64,000 nucleotides of DNA. Origin: Rhizobium leguminosarum bv. trifolii WSM2297. GTDB taxonomy: Bacteria > Pseudomonadota > Alphaproteobacteria > Rhizobiales > Rhizobiaceae. This document shows, piece by piece, positions 32,906 through 42,832 of this stretch; within the stretch, counting starts at the first letter, position 1; every line of letters starts with the position of its first letter. The stretch spans positions 3,076,208 through 3,140,207 of the forward strand of contig NZ_JH719395.1 of NCBI RefSeq assembly GCF_000271845.1. Reading direction: 5' to 3'. Under the pieces are notes generated by a model. It ran no database searches and was not told the DNA's origin. It worked only from the letters and a program-made list of their open reading frames with translations. A program made the position numbers and the translations under genes.

Positions 32906-34411
32906 CTAGATGGTGCCTGCGACATTCTTGTCGGGCAGTGCTGCCGTCAGGATGGCGCGTTCGTCGAAATCCCGGCGGACGACATTGGCCGCTACCCTGC
33001 CCTGGCACATCACAATGATGCGATCGGAGATGCCCATGACCTCAGGCAGCTCGCTTGATATCACCACAATCGCCATGCCTCCTGCCGCCAGCTCATAGAG
33101 GATTTCGTAGATTTCCGATTTCGCCCCGACATCGATGCCGCGTGTCGGCTCGTCGATCACGAGAACCTTGATCCCCTGCTCGGAGAGCCAGCGGCCGAGA
33201 ATGACCTTCTGCTGGTTGCCGCCGGAGAGATTGATGATGTCCTGCTTGCGCGATGGCGTTCGCACCCGAAGTCGGGCAATGAACCGATCCGCCAGCGCCG
33301 CCTCTTGTCTCGGGCTCAGAATACCGAAGGGCGAGAAATGCCGGCGCGACGAAATGGCGATATTCTCTTCGATCGATCGGCCCTGAACGATACCGTCGAA
33401 TTTGCGGTCCTCGGGGCAGAGCACCATGCCGGCATTGATCGCAGCCTTCGGATTGTTCGGCGAAACCGCAACGCCGTCGATCGTGACCTGACCCTGATGC
33501 CTGGTATCGGCGCCGTAAAGCAGCCGCGCCATTTCGCTGCGGCCGGCGCCGATCAGGCCGAAGAAGCCGAGGATCTCACCCTGGCGCACGGAGAAGCTGA
33601 TCGGATTGCGCAGCCGTGAGCCGGATAGGCCCTTGACCTCCAGCCTGATGTCGCCGAGCGGACGTTCGCGCCAGCCCCAGACATTGCTGATCTCGCGTCC
33701 GACCATTTCCGAGATGATCTGCTCGCGCGTCGTTTCAGCGATGTCGGGATGGTGGGCGGCAAGCTTGCCGTCGCGCAGCACCGTCAGGCTGTCGCAAAGC
33801 CGAAAAATCTCGTCGAAGCGATGCGAGACGTAGAGAATGACCGTTCCCTTCGCCTTCAGCCTGTCGATGAGTGAAAACAGGATCTCGCTTTCGCGCGAGG
33901 ACAGCGACGAGGTCGGCTCATCGAGCGCGATCACCCGCGCGTCGATCATGACGGCCTTGGCGATCTCGACCATCTGCCGCGCCCCGATCGAAAGCGAGGC
34001 GACCTTGGCCGAGGGATCGACATCGATGCCGATCTCGTCGAGCTTCGCCCGCACCGTCTCGATCAGCGTCTTCGAATGGATGACGCCGCCCTTGGCCGGG
34101 AAACGCCCGAGCCAGAGATTTTCGGCGACCGTCAACTCCGGAACGAGCTGCAGTTCCTGATGGATGACGATGACGCCGGCATGGAAGGCGTCGCGAACGG
34201 AGCCGTATTTCTGCTCCTCGCCGTCGATCAGGATACGGCCGTCATCGGCCGCCTGATCGCCTGATAGCACGCGGATCAGCGTCGATTTGCCGGCGCCGTT
34301 TTCGCCCATCAGCCCGTGAACGGCGCCCTTCTCAACCGTGAAGGACACGTTCGCCAGCGCCTGTACGCCGGGATAACCCTTGGAGATATCGTTGAATTCG
34401 AGGAAAGCCAT
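32906..34411 (-). CDS. CUT2 sugar ABC transporter ATPase (AraG/MglA type, tandem domains)
   Basis: A 501-residue fused double ATPase. The N-terminal domain has Walker A GENGAGKST, signature LSIGARQMVEIAKAV and Walker B IALDEPTSSL. The C-terminal domain has the degenerate Walker A GLIGAGRSE, signature LSGGNQQKVILGRWL and Walker B LVIDEPTRGID. This layout is diagnostic for CUT2 importers. Two adjacent ATGs (34414, 34411) exist; the second has better spacing to GGAG. Confidence 0.9.
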   Translation of the reverse strand: MAFLEFNDISKGYPGVQALANVSFTVEKGAVHGLMGENGAGKSTLIRVLSGDQAADDGRILIDGEEQKYGSVRDAFHAGVIVIHQELQLVPELTVAENLWLGRFPAKGGVIHSKTLIETVRAKLDEIGIDVDPSAKVASLSIGARQMVEIAKAVMIDARVIALDEPTSSLSSRESEILFSLIDRLKAKGTVILYVSHRFDEIFRLCDSLTVLRDGKLAAHHPDIAETTREQIISEMVGREISNVWGWRERPLGDIRLEVKGLSGSRLRNPISFSVRQGEILGFFGLIGAGRSEMARLLYGADTRHQGQVTIDGVAVSPNNPKAAINAGMVLCPEDRKFDGIVQGRSIEENIAISSRRHFSPFGILSPRQEAALADRFIARLRVRTPSRKQDIINLSGGNQQKVILGRWLSEQGIKVLVIDEPTRGIDVGAKSEIYEILYELAAGGMAIVVISSELPEVMGISDRIIVMCQGRVAANVVRRDFDERAILTAALPDKNVAGTI

Positions 34412-34457
34412 CATCGCTCCGTCGAGAAGGACCCGGCGGCGTGGCCGCCAGGCTTAC

Positions 34458-34476
34458 ATCATCCTGGGAGGATGAT
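34458..34476 (-). terminator. hairpin after the sugar-binding-protein gene
   Basis: Perfect arms ATCATCCT (34458-34465) and AGGATGAT (34469-34476) with a 3-nt loop follow directly on the stop codon. A GC-rich hairpin (GGCGGC/GCCGCC) lies further on. No U-run follows, so read-through into the ATPase gene is expected. Confidence 0.55.
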
Positions 34477-35459
34477 CATTCGATGCCAAGATCCTTGCGG
34501 ACCTTCTCGTAATCGCCGCGCAGCGCCAGCGAACCGGAGGTCAGAGTCAGCTTTGCCGGCTCCTTGCCGTTGGCGATCCAGTCGTACATGTTGAGCGCCG
34601 TCTCGTAGCCGTGACGCTTCGGCGAGATGATGACCGTGCCGAAAAAGCCCGTCGCCGCCGGCTTCTTGAATTCGTTGATCGCCGATTCTGCACCGCCGAT
34701 GCCGACGCCGATCACGTTGGCAGCCGGGATACCGACCGACTCGGAAGCGCGGACGGCGCCGAGAACGGCCTCATCGTTGAGACCGAAAGCGACCCAGTAT
34801 TTAACATCGGCATGTTTGTTGAGAACGGTGGTTGCCGCATTGAGTGCTGCTTCCGTATCCGTCTTCGCCTGCGGCGCGTCATAGATGTTTTCGGCCGGGA
34901 AGCCGGCCGACTTCAGCACCGACATCGCGCCCTCGACGCGGTCGACGGCGGTCGGCAGCTGATCGTAGGAGATACGGACCGCGCCGACATTCTTCATGTC
35001 CCAGCCGCGCTTCTTGATCTCGTCGACGATCGCCTGGCCGACGGTCTCGCCGATCTTGGTGGCCGAGATGCCCATATGCGGCACTTCTTCCAGCGGCTTG
35101 CCATCGGCGCTGACGAGGCGGTCGTCGACCGTCATCAGCTTCAACTGGTTGGCTTCGGCCTTGGCGACGATGCCGGGACCGAGCTTGACGTCGGGCGTGC
35201 AGATGATGAAGCCCTGCGCACCCTGGGCGCCGAGATTGTCGATCGCCGACTGAACCTTCTCGCCGTCTTCGGCGCCGATCTTGACGACGGTGAAGCCTTT
35301 TTCCCTCGCGGCCTGATCGGCGAATTTCCATTCGTCCTGGAACCACGGTTCTTCGGGCTGCTTGACGATGAACCCTATCTTGACGTCTGCGGAAAATGCG
35401 GAGCCGGCTGCCAAAATGGCAAAAGTGCCAGCCAGGATGGCTGCTTTGAACAAGCGCAT
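34476..35459 (-). CDS. periplasmic sugar-binding protein (AraF/L-arabinose-binding type)
   Basis: A 327-residue binding protein of the CUT2 class. It has a Sec signal (MRLFKAAILAGTFAILAAGSAFSA). The mature segments VKIGFIVKQPEEPWFQDEWK, PDVKLGPGIVAKA, MTVDDRLV and GVGIGGAESAINEF match the AraF branch of arabinose/galactose-binding proteins. GGAGAGAGAT precedes the ATG. The linked galactonate-dehydratase-like gene favours galactose and/or arabinose as ligand. Confidence 0.87.
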   Translation of the reverse strand: MRLFKAAILAGTFAILAAGSAFSADVKIGFIVKQPEEPWFQDEWKFADQAAREKGFTVVKIGAEDGEKVQSAIDNLGAQGAQGFIICTPDVKLGPGIVAKAEANQLKLMTVDDRLVSADGKPLEEVPHMGISATKIGETVGQAIVDEIKKRGWDMKNVGAVRISYDQLPTAVDRVEGAMSVLKSAGFPAENIYDAPQAKTDTEAALNAATTVLNKHADVKYWVAFGLNDEAVLGAVRASESVGIPAANVIGVGIGGAESAINEFKKPAATGFFGTVIISPKRHGYETALNMYDWIANGKEPAKLTLTSGSLALRGDYEKVRKDLGIE

Positions 35460-35524
35460 ATCTCTCTCCCTAAACTCTAAAATCGAGCAACTGCCTCCCA
35501 GGCAGCATTCAATGAATTATGACA

Positions 35525-35561
35525 AATCATCATACCAGTCAATTGCCAATGTATGATGATT
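35525..35561. promoter_or_regulatory. operator-like 11-bp inverted repeat between binding-protein and FadR-type genes
   Basis: Arms AATCATCATAC (35525-35535) and GTATGATGATT (35551-35561) are perfect complements with a 15-bp spacer. The site lies between the divergent starts of the transporter operon (35459) and the regulator (35623), so one site could serve both. Confidence 0.65.
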
Positions 35562-35622
35562 GGAATAATAGGATTATCGAGGAGCCCGGGAGGAACGTCG
35601 CAAAGCGAACCGAATTCGGATA

Positions 35623-36423
35623 ATGAGATTCGATTGCCTGGCGCCGGACATAGAGCGGAGAGGTGAGTTGGAAACAATCGAGCCACAGAGCGGGGCAGCA
35701 AGCCCCGGCATCGAGCGGCGCCCGCGCGTACGCCGCAACGTCACGGCAGCGATCGCTGAGGATATCTGCGCGGACCGTTATCCCTCGGGCTCACCGTTGC
35801 CCCGCGAGAACGACCTCTGCGAACTCTACGGCGTCAGCCGAACCGTCATCCGCGAATCGCTGAAAGTGCTGGAATCAAAGGGCCTCGTCCGCGGCAAACC
35901 GCGGGTCGGGACCACCGTCTGCGACAAGGACGACTGGAATATCCTCGACGCCGACGTGCTGGAATGGATCGGCCCCTACATTAAGGATTTCGACCTGCTC
36001 GGCTGCATTCTCGAAGCCCGCCGCACGATCGAGCCGGCTGCGGCCGAATATGCCGCCGAGCGCGCCAGCGCCCAGGAGATCGCCGATCTCGACCATGCCT
36101 GGCGGCAGATGCGCGACAGTGCCGGCGATCCGGAAGGTTTTACCGATGCCGACGTCCTGTTCCACACCGTCCTGCTCACCGCCAGCCACAACCAGGTCTT
36201 CCGCCGCCTGTCGAGCGCCATCCATGCTGCCCTGAAATATGCTCTGCATGCCTCCAACATCGGCGTCGAGAATCGCGAGGATGCGGTGCTCGTTCACGGC
36301 CAGTTGGTCGAGGCCCTGCGCATGCGCGACAAGGCTGGCGCCCGCGAATGCGCCAACCGCATGCTGGATCTTGCGGTGCGCGATCTTGCCGCCGCTGAAA
36401 AGGCGATCGGCAGAACGAAATGA
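35623..36423 (+). CDS. GntR-family (FadR subfamily) regulator of the sugar locus
   Basis: A 266-residue regulator. The winged helix-turn-helix is near residues 35-100 (AAIAEDICADRYPSGSPLPR, LYGVSRTVIRESLKVLESKG). A C-terminal FCD domain has FHTVLLTASHNQVFRRL and VHGQLVEALRMRD. The ATG at 35623 has a weak ribosome-binding site; TTG at 35668, after GAGAGGTGAG, is a good alternative and would give 251 residues. It is divergent from the importer operon and followed by the galactonate dehydratase gene, so it likely regulates both. This arrangement resembles DgoR/GalR-like FadR-type control of galactonate pathways. Confidence 0.88.
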   Translation: MRFDCLAPDIERRGELETIEPQSGAASPGIERRPRVRRNVTAAIAEDICADRYPSGSPLPRENDLCELYGVSRTVIRESLKVLESKGLVRGKPRVGTTVCDKDDWNILDADVLEWIGPYIKDFDLLGCILEARRTIEPAAAEYAAERASAQEIADLDHAWRQMRDSAGDPEGFTDADVLFHTVLLTASHNQVFRRLSSAIHAALKYALHASNIGVENREDAVLVHGQLVEALRMRDKAGARECANRMLDLAVRDLAAAEKAIGRTK

Positions 36424-36488
36424 TGAACCATCGGAAATCTGCCGACGTGCCGTCGATCGCAAACCCGAGAAGAGACTGAAGAACAGCG

Positions 36489-37637
36489 ATGAAGATCACC
36501 AAACTCACCACCTATATCGTTCCGCCGCGCTGGCTGTTTTTGAAGGTCGAGACCGACGAAGGCATCGTCGGCTGGGGCGAACCGGTTGTCGAAGGCCGGG
36601 CGCTGACCGTCGAAGCCGCCGTCCACGAATTGGAAGACTATCTGATCGGCAAGGATCCCTTCCTGATCGAGGATCACTGGACCGTGATGTATCGCGGCGG
36701 CTTCTATCGCGGTGGCGCTGCCCATATGAGCGCGATCTCGGGCATCGACCAGGCGCTGTGGGACATCAAGGGCAAGGCACTCGGCCAGCCGATCCATTCC
36801 CTGCTCGGCGGTCAGCTGCGCGACCGCATCAAGGTCTATTCCTGGATCGGCGGCGACCGTCCTTCCGATGTCGCCAACAATGCCAGGGAGGTGGTTGCCC
36901 GCGGTTTCAAGGCGATCAAGCTCAATGGCTGCGAGGAAATGCAGATCGTCGACACCAACGAGAAGGTGGAAAAGGCGGTCGAGACCATCGCCGCCATCCG
37001 CGAGGCGATCGGCCCGCATATCGGCATCGGGGTCGATTTCCACGGCCGCGTGCACAAGCCGATGGCCAAGGTTCTTGCCAAGGAGCTCGACCCGTACAAG
37101 CTGATGTTCATCGAGGAGCCGGTGCTTTCCGAAAACAAGGAAGCGCTGCGCGATATCGTCAACCATACATCGACGCCGATCGCGCTCGGCGAACGGCTGT
37201 TTTCCCGCTGGGACTTCAAGCAGGTGCTGTCGGACGGCTATGTCGACATCATCCAGCCGGATCTTTCCCACGCCGGCGGCATCACCGAATGCCGCAAGAT
37301 CGCGTCGATGGCCGAGGCCTATGATGTGGCGCTGGCGCCGCATTGCCCGCTGGGCCCGATCGCGCTCGCCGCCTGCCTGCAGGTCGATGCCGTCAGCTAC
37401 AATGCCTTCATCCAGGAACAGAGCCTCGGCATCCATTACAACAAAGGCAACGATATCCTCGACTACATCTCCAACAAGGAGGTGTTCCAATATGCCGACG
37501 GTTTTGTCTCGATCCCTCAAGGGCCCGGTCTCGGCGTCGAGGTCGACGAGGCCTATGTCATCGAGCGCGCCAAGGAGGGCCATCGCTGGCGCAACCCGAT
37601 CTGGCGCCATGCCGACGGCAGCTTTGCCGAGTGGTAA
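36489..37637 (+). CDS. dgoD: D-galactonate dehydratase (enolase superfamily)
   Basis: A 382-residue enzyme of the mandelate racemase/enolase superfamily, the usual length of DgoD. It removes water from D-galactonate to give 2-keto-3-deoxygalactonate. The N-terminal capping domain begins [15 protein letters not shown]. The barrel metal ligands are in GIGVDFHGR (Asp), FIEEPV (Glu) and LGERLFSRW (Glu); active-site histidines are in DFHGR and LAPHCPLGP. These motifs match DgoD closely. It fits a De Ley-Doudoroff route with the nearby SDR, epimerase and importer. The stop lies inside a 14-bp tandem repeat. Confidence 0.9.
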   Translation: MKITKLTTYIVPPRWLFLKVETDEGIVGWGEPVVEGRALTVEAAVHELEDYLIGKDPFLIEDHWTVMYRGGFYRGGAAHMSAISGIDQALWDIKGKALGQPIHSLLGGQLRDRIKVYSWIGGDRPSDVANNAREVVARGFKAIKLNGCEEMQIVDTNEKVEKAVETIAAIREAIGPHIGIGVDFHGRVHKPMAKVLAKELDPYKLMFIEEPVLSENKEALRDIVNHTSTPIALGERLFSRWDFKQVLSDGYVDIIQPDLSHAGGITECRKIASMAEAYDVALAPHCPLGPIALAACLQVDAVSYNAFIQEQSLGIHYNKGNDILDYISNKEVFQYADGFVSIPQGPGLGVEVDEAYVIERAKEGHRWRNPIWRHADGSFAEW

Positions 37638-37658
37638 GAGGAAAGTGGTAAGAGGAAA
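37631..37658 (+). repeat. 14-bp tandem duplication at the end of dgoD
   Basis: GTGGTAAGAGGAAA occurs twice in direct succession (37631-37644, 37645-37658). The first copy contains the dgoD stop codon. Confidence 0.85.
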
Positions 37659-37681
37659 GGGTCGCGCAAGCGGCCCTTTTT
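37656..37681 (+). terminator. intrinsic terminator of dgoD
   Basis: The stem GGGTCGC/GCGGCCC (one G-T pair) has a 4-nt loop and is followed by TTTTT. Confidence 0.8.
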
Positions 37682-37747
37682 CATGCATCCTGTCGGGTAT
37701 CGACCATCTCATCCGTCATAGGGAAAGCTCAAAGAGGAGATTTCAGA

Positions 37748-38143
37748 ATGGCCAGAGCAATCGCAATCATTGTCGCCCGCATCATTTTCAGTTTCGTCTT
37801 CTTCATGGCCGCCGGTTTCAAGTTCGCCGATATCGGCGCGACGGCAGCCTACATCACCGCCGCCGGCTTTCCGATGGCGACATTCCTGACCTGGGTCGCC
37901 GCCTTCTTCGAGATCGCCCTGGCGCTCGCCTTCATATCGGGAGCCTTCTTCACCGAGGCCAGCCTGCTGGCGGGCATCTACGTAATCTTCCTCGCCTTCG
38001 CCTTCCACGGACCATCCCATTGGCAGCAGAACCAGGCCGAGTTCGGCTTTTTCATCGATCACTTCACCTTTCTCGCCGGCCTGCTCTTTGCCGCCGTCCA
38101 TGGGCCGGAGAAATGGGCAATTCGGCATAGCCTTCTCAAATAG
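37748..38143 (+). CDS. DoxX-family membrane protein
   Basis: A 131-residue protein with four hydrophobic segments: IAIIVARIIFSFVFFMAAG, ATFLTWVAAFFEIALALAF, ASLLAGIYVIFLAFAF and FFIDHFTFLAGLLFAAV. The pattern and the FMAAGFKF and EIALAL motifs are typical of DoxX/DoxD proteins. Those are often linked to thiosulfate oxidation or redox balance, but in most bacteria their role is unknown. AGAGGAGATTTCAG precedes the ATG. It lies behind the dgoD terminator, so it is likely independent of the sugar locus. Confidence 0.82.
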   Translation: MARAIAIIVARIIFSFVFFMAAGFKFADIGATAAYITAAGFPMATFLTWVAAFFEIALALAFISGAFFTEASLLAGIYVIFLAFAFHGPSHWQQNQAEFGFFIDHFTFLAGLLFAAVHGPEKWAIRHSLLK

Positions 38144-38224
38144 CGCCACCGATGCGCGCTCCTTCCGGAACCAAGAGCCGTGCCGCACATTGGCTTACCG
38201 GCAAACGGCGAGGAGAGCCCGCTG

Positions 38225-39004
38225 ATGGAGCTCAAGGGAAAGATCGCATTGGTGACAGGTGCCGGTTCCGGCATCGGCAAGGCGGCAGCACTCAGGCTCG
38301 CCTCCGAAGGAGCAAAGGTCGCCGCGCTCAGCCGCACTGCCGACGAGGTCGAAAAGACCTGCGCCGAGATCAAGGCGGCGGGCGGTGAATCGATCGCGCT
38401 GACGGCCGACACCAGCGACGAGGCTCAAATGCGCAGTGCCGTGGAACAGCTGACCGATACGTTCCACGGCATCGACATCGTTGTCGCCAATGCGGGGATC
38501 AACGGCGTCTGGGCACCGATCGACGATCTGAAGCCGGAGGAATGGGATAAGACCATCGCCGTCAATCTGCGTGGCACCTATTTGACCCTGCATCTGACCG
38601 TGCCCTATCTGAAGCGCAACGGCGGCTCGATCGTCGTCGTCTCCTCGATCAATGGCACCCGCACGTTTACCACGCCCGGCGCCACCGCCTACACCGCAAC
38701 CAAGGCCGGCCAGGTTGCCATGGTTCAGCAGCTCGCACTCGAACTCGGCCGCCATGGCATCCGCGTCAATGCCGTCTGCCCCGGCGAGATCGAGACCAAT
38801 ATCAGCGCCAATACCGACAGCCGCCACCGTGAGGAGACGGAGGTTCCGGTCATCTGGCCGCAAGGCGATATCCCAATAGCCGGCGGCAAGGCGGGCAAGA
38901 GTGAGGATGTCGCCGAAACCATTCTGTTCCTCGCCTCCGACCGGGCTCGACACATTACCGGGACGCCGATCTGGATCGACGGCGGCCAGGGGCTGTTGCG
39001 ATAG
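38225..39004 (+). CDS. SDR-family oxidoreductase
   Basis: A 259-residue short-chain dehydrogenase. TGAGSGIGKA (residues 11-20) binds the nucleotide, NAGING is about 87-92, catalytic Ser is in VVSSINGTR, and YTATKAGQV supplies Tyr and Lys. WIDGGQGL lies at the C-terminus. The start at 38225 follows GAGGAG. It has no obvious operon partner; it is convergent with the cyclase gene. Substrate unknown. Confidence 0.87.
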   Translation: MELKGKIALVTGAGSGIGKAAALRLASEGAKVAALSRTADEVEKTCAEIKAAGGESIALTADTSDEAQMRSAVEQLTDTFHGIDIVVANAGINGVWAPIDDLKPEEWDKTIAVNLRGTYLTLHLTVPYLKRNGGSIVVVSSINGTRTFTTPGATAYTATKAGQVAMVQQLALELGRHGIRVNAVCPGEIETNISANTDSRHREETEVPVIWPQGDIPIAGGKAGKSEDVAETILFLASDRARHITGTPIWIDGGQGLLR

Positions 39005-39022
39005 CGCCGGATCGTGCGACGA

Positions 39023-40240
<1,218 letters not shown>

Positions 40241-40305
40241 ACCGATCAACCCTTGCTCGTATTGAAGCTGTAGCCCGAAGTCGGCATCGAAGAAAGCCAA
40301 TTGGC

Positions 40306-41331
40306 TCAAACGCCTGCCGGCATATTGTAGGGCGTGACAATTTCGACCGATGAAAGCGAGGCCGCAACTGCCCGCCCCGATGAAGCCGTCAGGCTCATGA
40401 TCGCCCTGAAGGCCGAACGCGCATCGGTTCTGAGATCGTGATGCAGCACGAAACCGATGCGGCGGGCGGCAAGCAGAGCACGATTATCCGCATCGAGATC
40501 ATGAGCGACGAAAACGCGGACCGGACGTTGGGCCGCATCGAAGGCCGCCAGCACCGCCCGGTTGCCGCCGCCGATCGAATAGACGGCGTTGATGGCGGGA
40601 TCGGCGGCAAGCGCTGCCGCCGCAAGTATTCCCGTCGCTGCATCGGTACCGTGCCCCTCGCTGATCTCGATGATGCCGATTGCGGGATAATGGGCGCGGA
40701 TGACGCGGCGAAAGCCGATTTCGCGCTCCTCCTCGCCGCGGAACCGCCCGCTCGACAGCGTCACCAGCACCTTGCCGCCGTGGCTCCCAAGCACTTCGCC
40801 GATCAGATAGGCGGCGGTCTCTCCCGCCGCCCGGTTGTCGGCGCCGGCATAGGCGATGCGCGCCGAATGCGGCAGGTCGGTCACCAGCGTCACCACCGGA
40901 ATGCCGGCCGCATCCGCGCGCGCCACGGCGGCCGCCACCTCGGCGACGTCAGGCGCCTTGAGCACGATACCATCAGTGCCGCGCAGCCGGATGCGATCGA
41001 GAAGCTGCACCATCTCGGCCGGCTTCATCACCTCGGCGAAATGGAAGCGGCAGCGGAAGACGCCGGGCAGGAAGGCCGCCATCTCCGCCTCGAAGGCTGT
41101 GCGCACCGCATCGCTGAAACGCTGAGGCGTCTCCATGACGATATCGATCGCCAGCGTGCGGCCGCTGCCCATCGCGCCTGCCTGCTGCTTTTCCAGCTCG
41201 GCGATCGCCGCCTTCACCCGCACTTCCGTCTGCTGGCGCACTCCAGGCCGGCCGTTCAGCACCCGGTCGACGGTCGCGGTGCTCAATCCTGCCTGGAAGG
41301 CAATGTCCTTGACGAGAAAGCGATGGGCCAT
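40306..41331 (-). CDS. LacI-family transcriptional regulator
   Basis: A 341-residue LacI/GalR regulator. The helix-turn-helix is at residues 7-30 (VKDIAFQAGLSTATVDRVLN), followed by the hinge-helix region and a periplasmic-binding-like domain with GTDGIVLKAPDV, VVTLVTDLP and VYSIGGGNRAVL. It resembles the family of LacI proteins with an RbsB-like effector domain. It is divergent from the PhyH-type gene, so that gene or the following sugar genes are the likely targets. The cyclase gene follows in the same direction. Confidence 0.88.
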   Translation of the reverse strand: MAHRFLVKDIAFQAGLSTATVDRVLNGRPGVRQQTEVRVKAAIAELEKQQAGAMGSGRTLAIDIVMETPQRFSDAVRTAFEAEMAAFLPGVFRCRFHFAEVMKPAEMVQLLDRIRLRGTDGIVLKAPDVAEVAAAVARADAAGIPVVTLVTDLPHSARIAYAGADNRAAGETAAYLIGEVLGSHGGKVLVTLSSGRFRGEEEREIGFRRVIRAHYPAIGIIEISEGHGTDAATGILAAAALAADPAINAVYSIGGGNRAVLAAFDAAQRPVRVFVAHDLDADNRALLAARRIGFVLHHDLRTDARSAFRAIMSLTASSGRAVAASLSSVEIVTPYNMPAGV

Positions 41332-41424
41332 GAAATCGATCTGATGGTTTTTTGATGGATTCCTGATCTATATCACCCGGCATCGCGGCGTATAGTGCCT
41401 TCATTCGAAAGAGGAGGAGCCGCC

Positions 41425-42612
41425 ATGAAAACCGACAACCCGCAGAAACAGCGCGCCGACCGTGTCTGGTTGAGCGAAGACAGCTGCGATCTCGAGGATT
41501 TTCGCCGCCTTGCGGAAAAGACCACCGCGCTTGCCGATTATCCCACTGCCTCTGCAGTCGAAAAAAACGTGCTGATCTATGACAGCCGCAAGGTGATGGC
41601 GGCAGCCGCGACGCCGGAGGGCCGGCGGGCTGTCCTGGCCGAAATCTGCGAGGCCTTTGGCGAAGGCCCCGGCGTCGTCGTGTTCACGCATGCCTACGAG
41701 GATACCGGCATCATCGACCGTGCCAGCGCGATCTTCGACCAGATCATCGAGGAACAGCACCGCACCGCGACCGGCGGCGGCGATCACTTCGCCAAGCCTG
41801 GCGCCAACGATCGCATCTGGAACTCACTGGAAAAACATTGCCTCGCCGATCCGGCGAATTTCGCCGAATATTACGGCAACGCCATCGTCGCACTGGCAAG
41901 CCAAGCCTGGCTCGGTCCGAGTTACCAGATGACGGCGCAGGTCAACCGCGTCAACCCGGGCGGCGCGGCGCAGTCGGCGCATCGCGACTATCATCTCGGC
42001 TTCCAGTCGTCTGAGGTGATCGAGCAGTTTCCGGCGCATGTGCACCGGCTCTCGCCGGTGCTGACGCTACAAGGTGCGGTCGCCCACTGCGACATGCCGC
42101 TCGAAAGCGGCCCGACGCTCTTCCTGCCGCACAGCCAGACTTATGTGCCGGGTTACCTCGCGCTCAAGCACCAGGAGTTCCGGAACTATTTCGAAGCCAA
42201 CCACGTCCAGCTGCCCCTCGAAAAGGGCGATGTCGTGTTCTTCAACCCCGCACTTTTCCATGCTGCCGGCACCAACCGCTCGGCCGGCATCAAACGTGTC
42301 GCCAACCTCCTGCAGGTCTCCTCCGCCTTCGGCCGGGCAATGGAAACCGTCAACCGCGAGAGAATGAGCGCCATGCTCTTTCCCGCGTTGAAGACGCTGC
42401 AAGATCGGCTCTCGCCTGATGAGATCGCCAACGCCATAGCTGCCTGCGCCGAAGGTTATTCCTTCCCGACCAACCTCGACCGCGACCCGCCGCTCGGCGG
42501 CTTGGCGCCGAAGACGCAGGCGCAGCTGATGCACGAGGCGCTCAGGGAAGGCTGGAGCGACGAGGCCTTCACCACAGCGCTTGCAGAGCAGGCGCGGAAG
42601 AAGTTGAGCTGA
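41425..42612 (+). CDS. phytanoyl-CoA dioxygenase (PhyH)-family protein
   Basis: A 395-residue Fe(II)/2-oxoglutarate-dependent oxygenase of the PhyH family. The metal triad is His186 and Asp188 (AHRDYHLG) with distal His279 (FHAAGTNRS). The segment GPTLFLPHSQTYVPGYLAL is typical of the double-stranded beta helix core. GAGGAGGAGCC precedes the ATG. It is divergent from the LacI gene and followed by an SDR and an SMP-30 lactonase, which suggests an oxidative sugar or polyol pathway. The substrate cannot be named. Confidence 0.82.
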   Translation: MKTDNPQKQRADRVWLSEDSCDLEDFRRLAEKTTALADYPTASAVEKNVLIYDSRKVMAAAATPEGRRAVLAEICEAFGEGPGVVVFTHAYEDTGIIDRASAIFDQIIEEQHRTATGGGDHFAKPGANDRIWNSLEKHCLADPANFAEYYGNAIVALASQAWLGPSYQMTAQVNRVNPGGAAQSAHRDYHLGFQSSEVIEQFPAHVHRLSPVLTLQGAVAHCDMPLESGPTLFLPHSQTYVPGYLALKHQEFRNYFEANHVQLPLEKGDVVFFNPALFHAAGTNRSAGIKRVANLLQVSSAFGRAMETVNRERMSAMLFPALKTLQDRLSPDEIANAIAACAEGYSFPTNLDRDPPLGGLAPKTQAQLMHEALREGWSDEAFTTALAEQARKKLS

Positions 42613-42709
42613 CTAAGGAGTTGGAGCACGCTCATCCGCTTTACGGGCACGATGTCTGGGCCGAGCCACGGGTCTCGACCCGTCCTGCGAACCCAGAGGT
42701 CTCCACTTG

Positions 42710-42758
42710 TCCCTTCGCCCCGCAAGCGGGAGAAGGTGGCGGCAGCCGGATGAGGGGC
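42710..42758. repeat. partial RIME-type intergenic element
   Basis: CCTTCGCCCCGCAAGCGGGA followed by GAAGGTGGCGGCAGCCGGAT and GAGGGGC matches one half of the full element at 56258-56396. Confidence 0.6.
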
Positions 42759-42775
42759 GCCCCACGCACTGACAT

Positions 42776-42805
42776 AATAGCCTCCCGCACCCGCGGGAGG
42801 CTATT
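42776..42805 (+). terminator. strong hairpin between the PhyH and SDR genes
   Basis: Perfect 13-bp arms AATAGCCTCCCGC (42776-42788) and GCGGGAGGCTATT (42793-42805) flank a 4-nt loop. It lies upstream of the SDR ribosome-binding site, so it may attenuate the next gene. Confidence 0.65.
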
Positions 42806-42832
42806 CGCAGACCATCACCAAGGAGGAACCAC

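Noticed and set aside
41332..41424. LacI operator in the LacI/PhyH divergent gap
   Set aside because: TGATCTATATCA is only partly symmetric and shares nothing convincing with the lac-type site at 44820, so no site is called.
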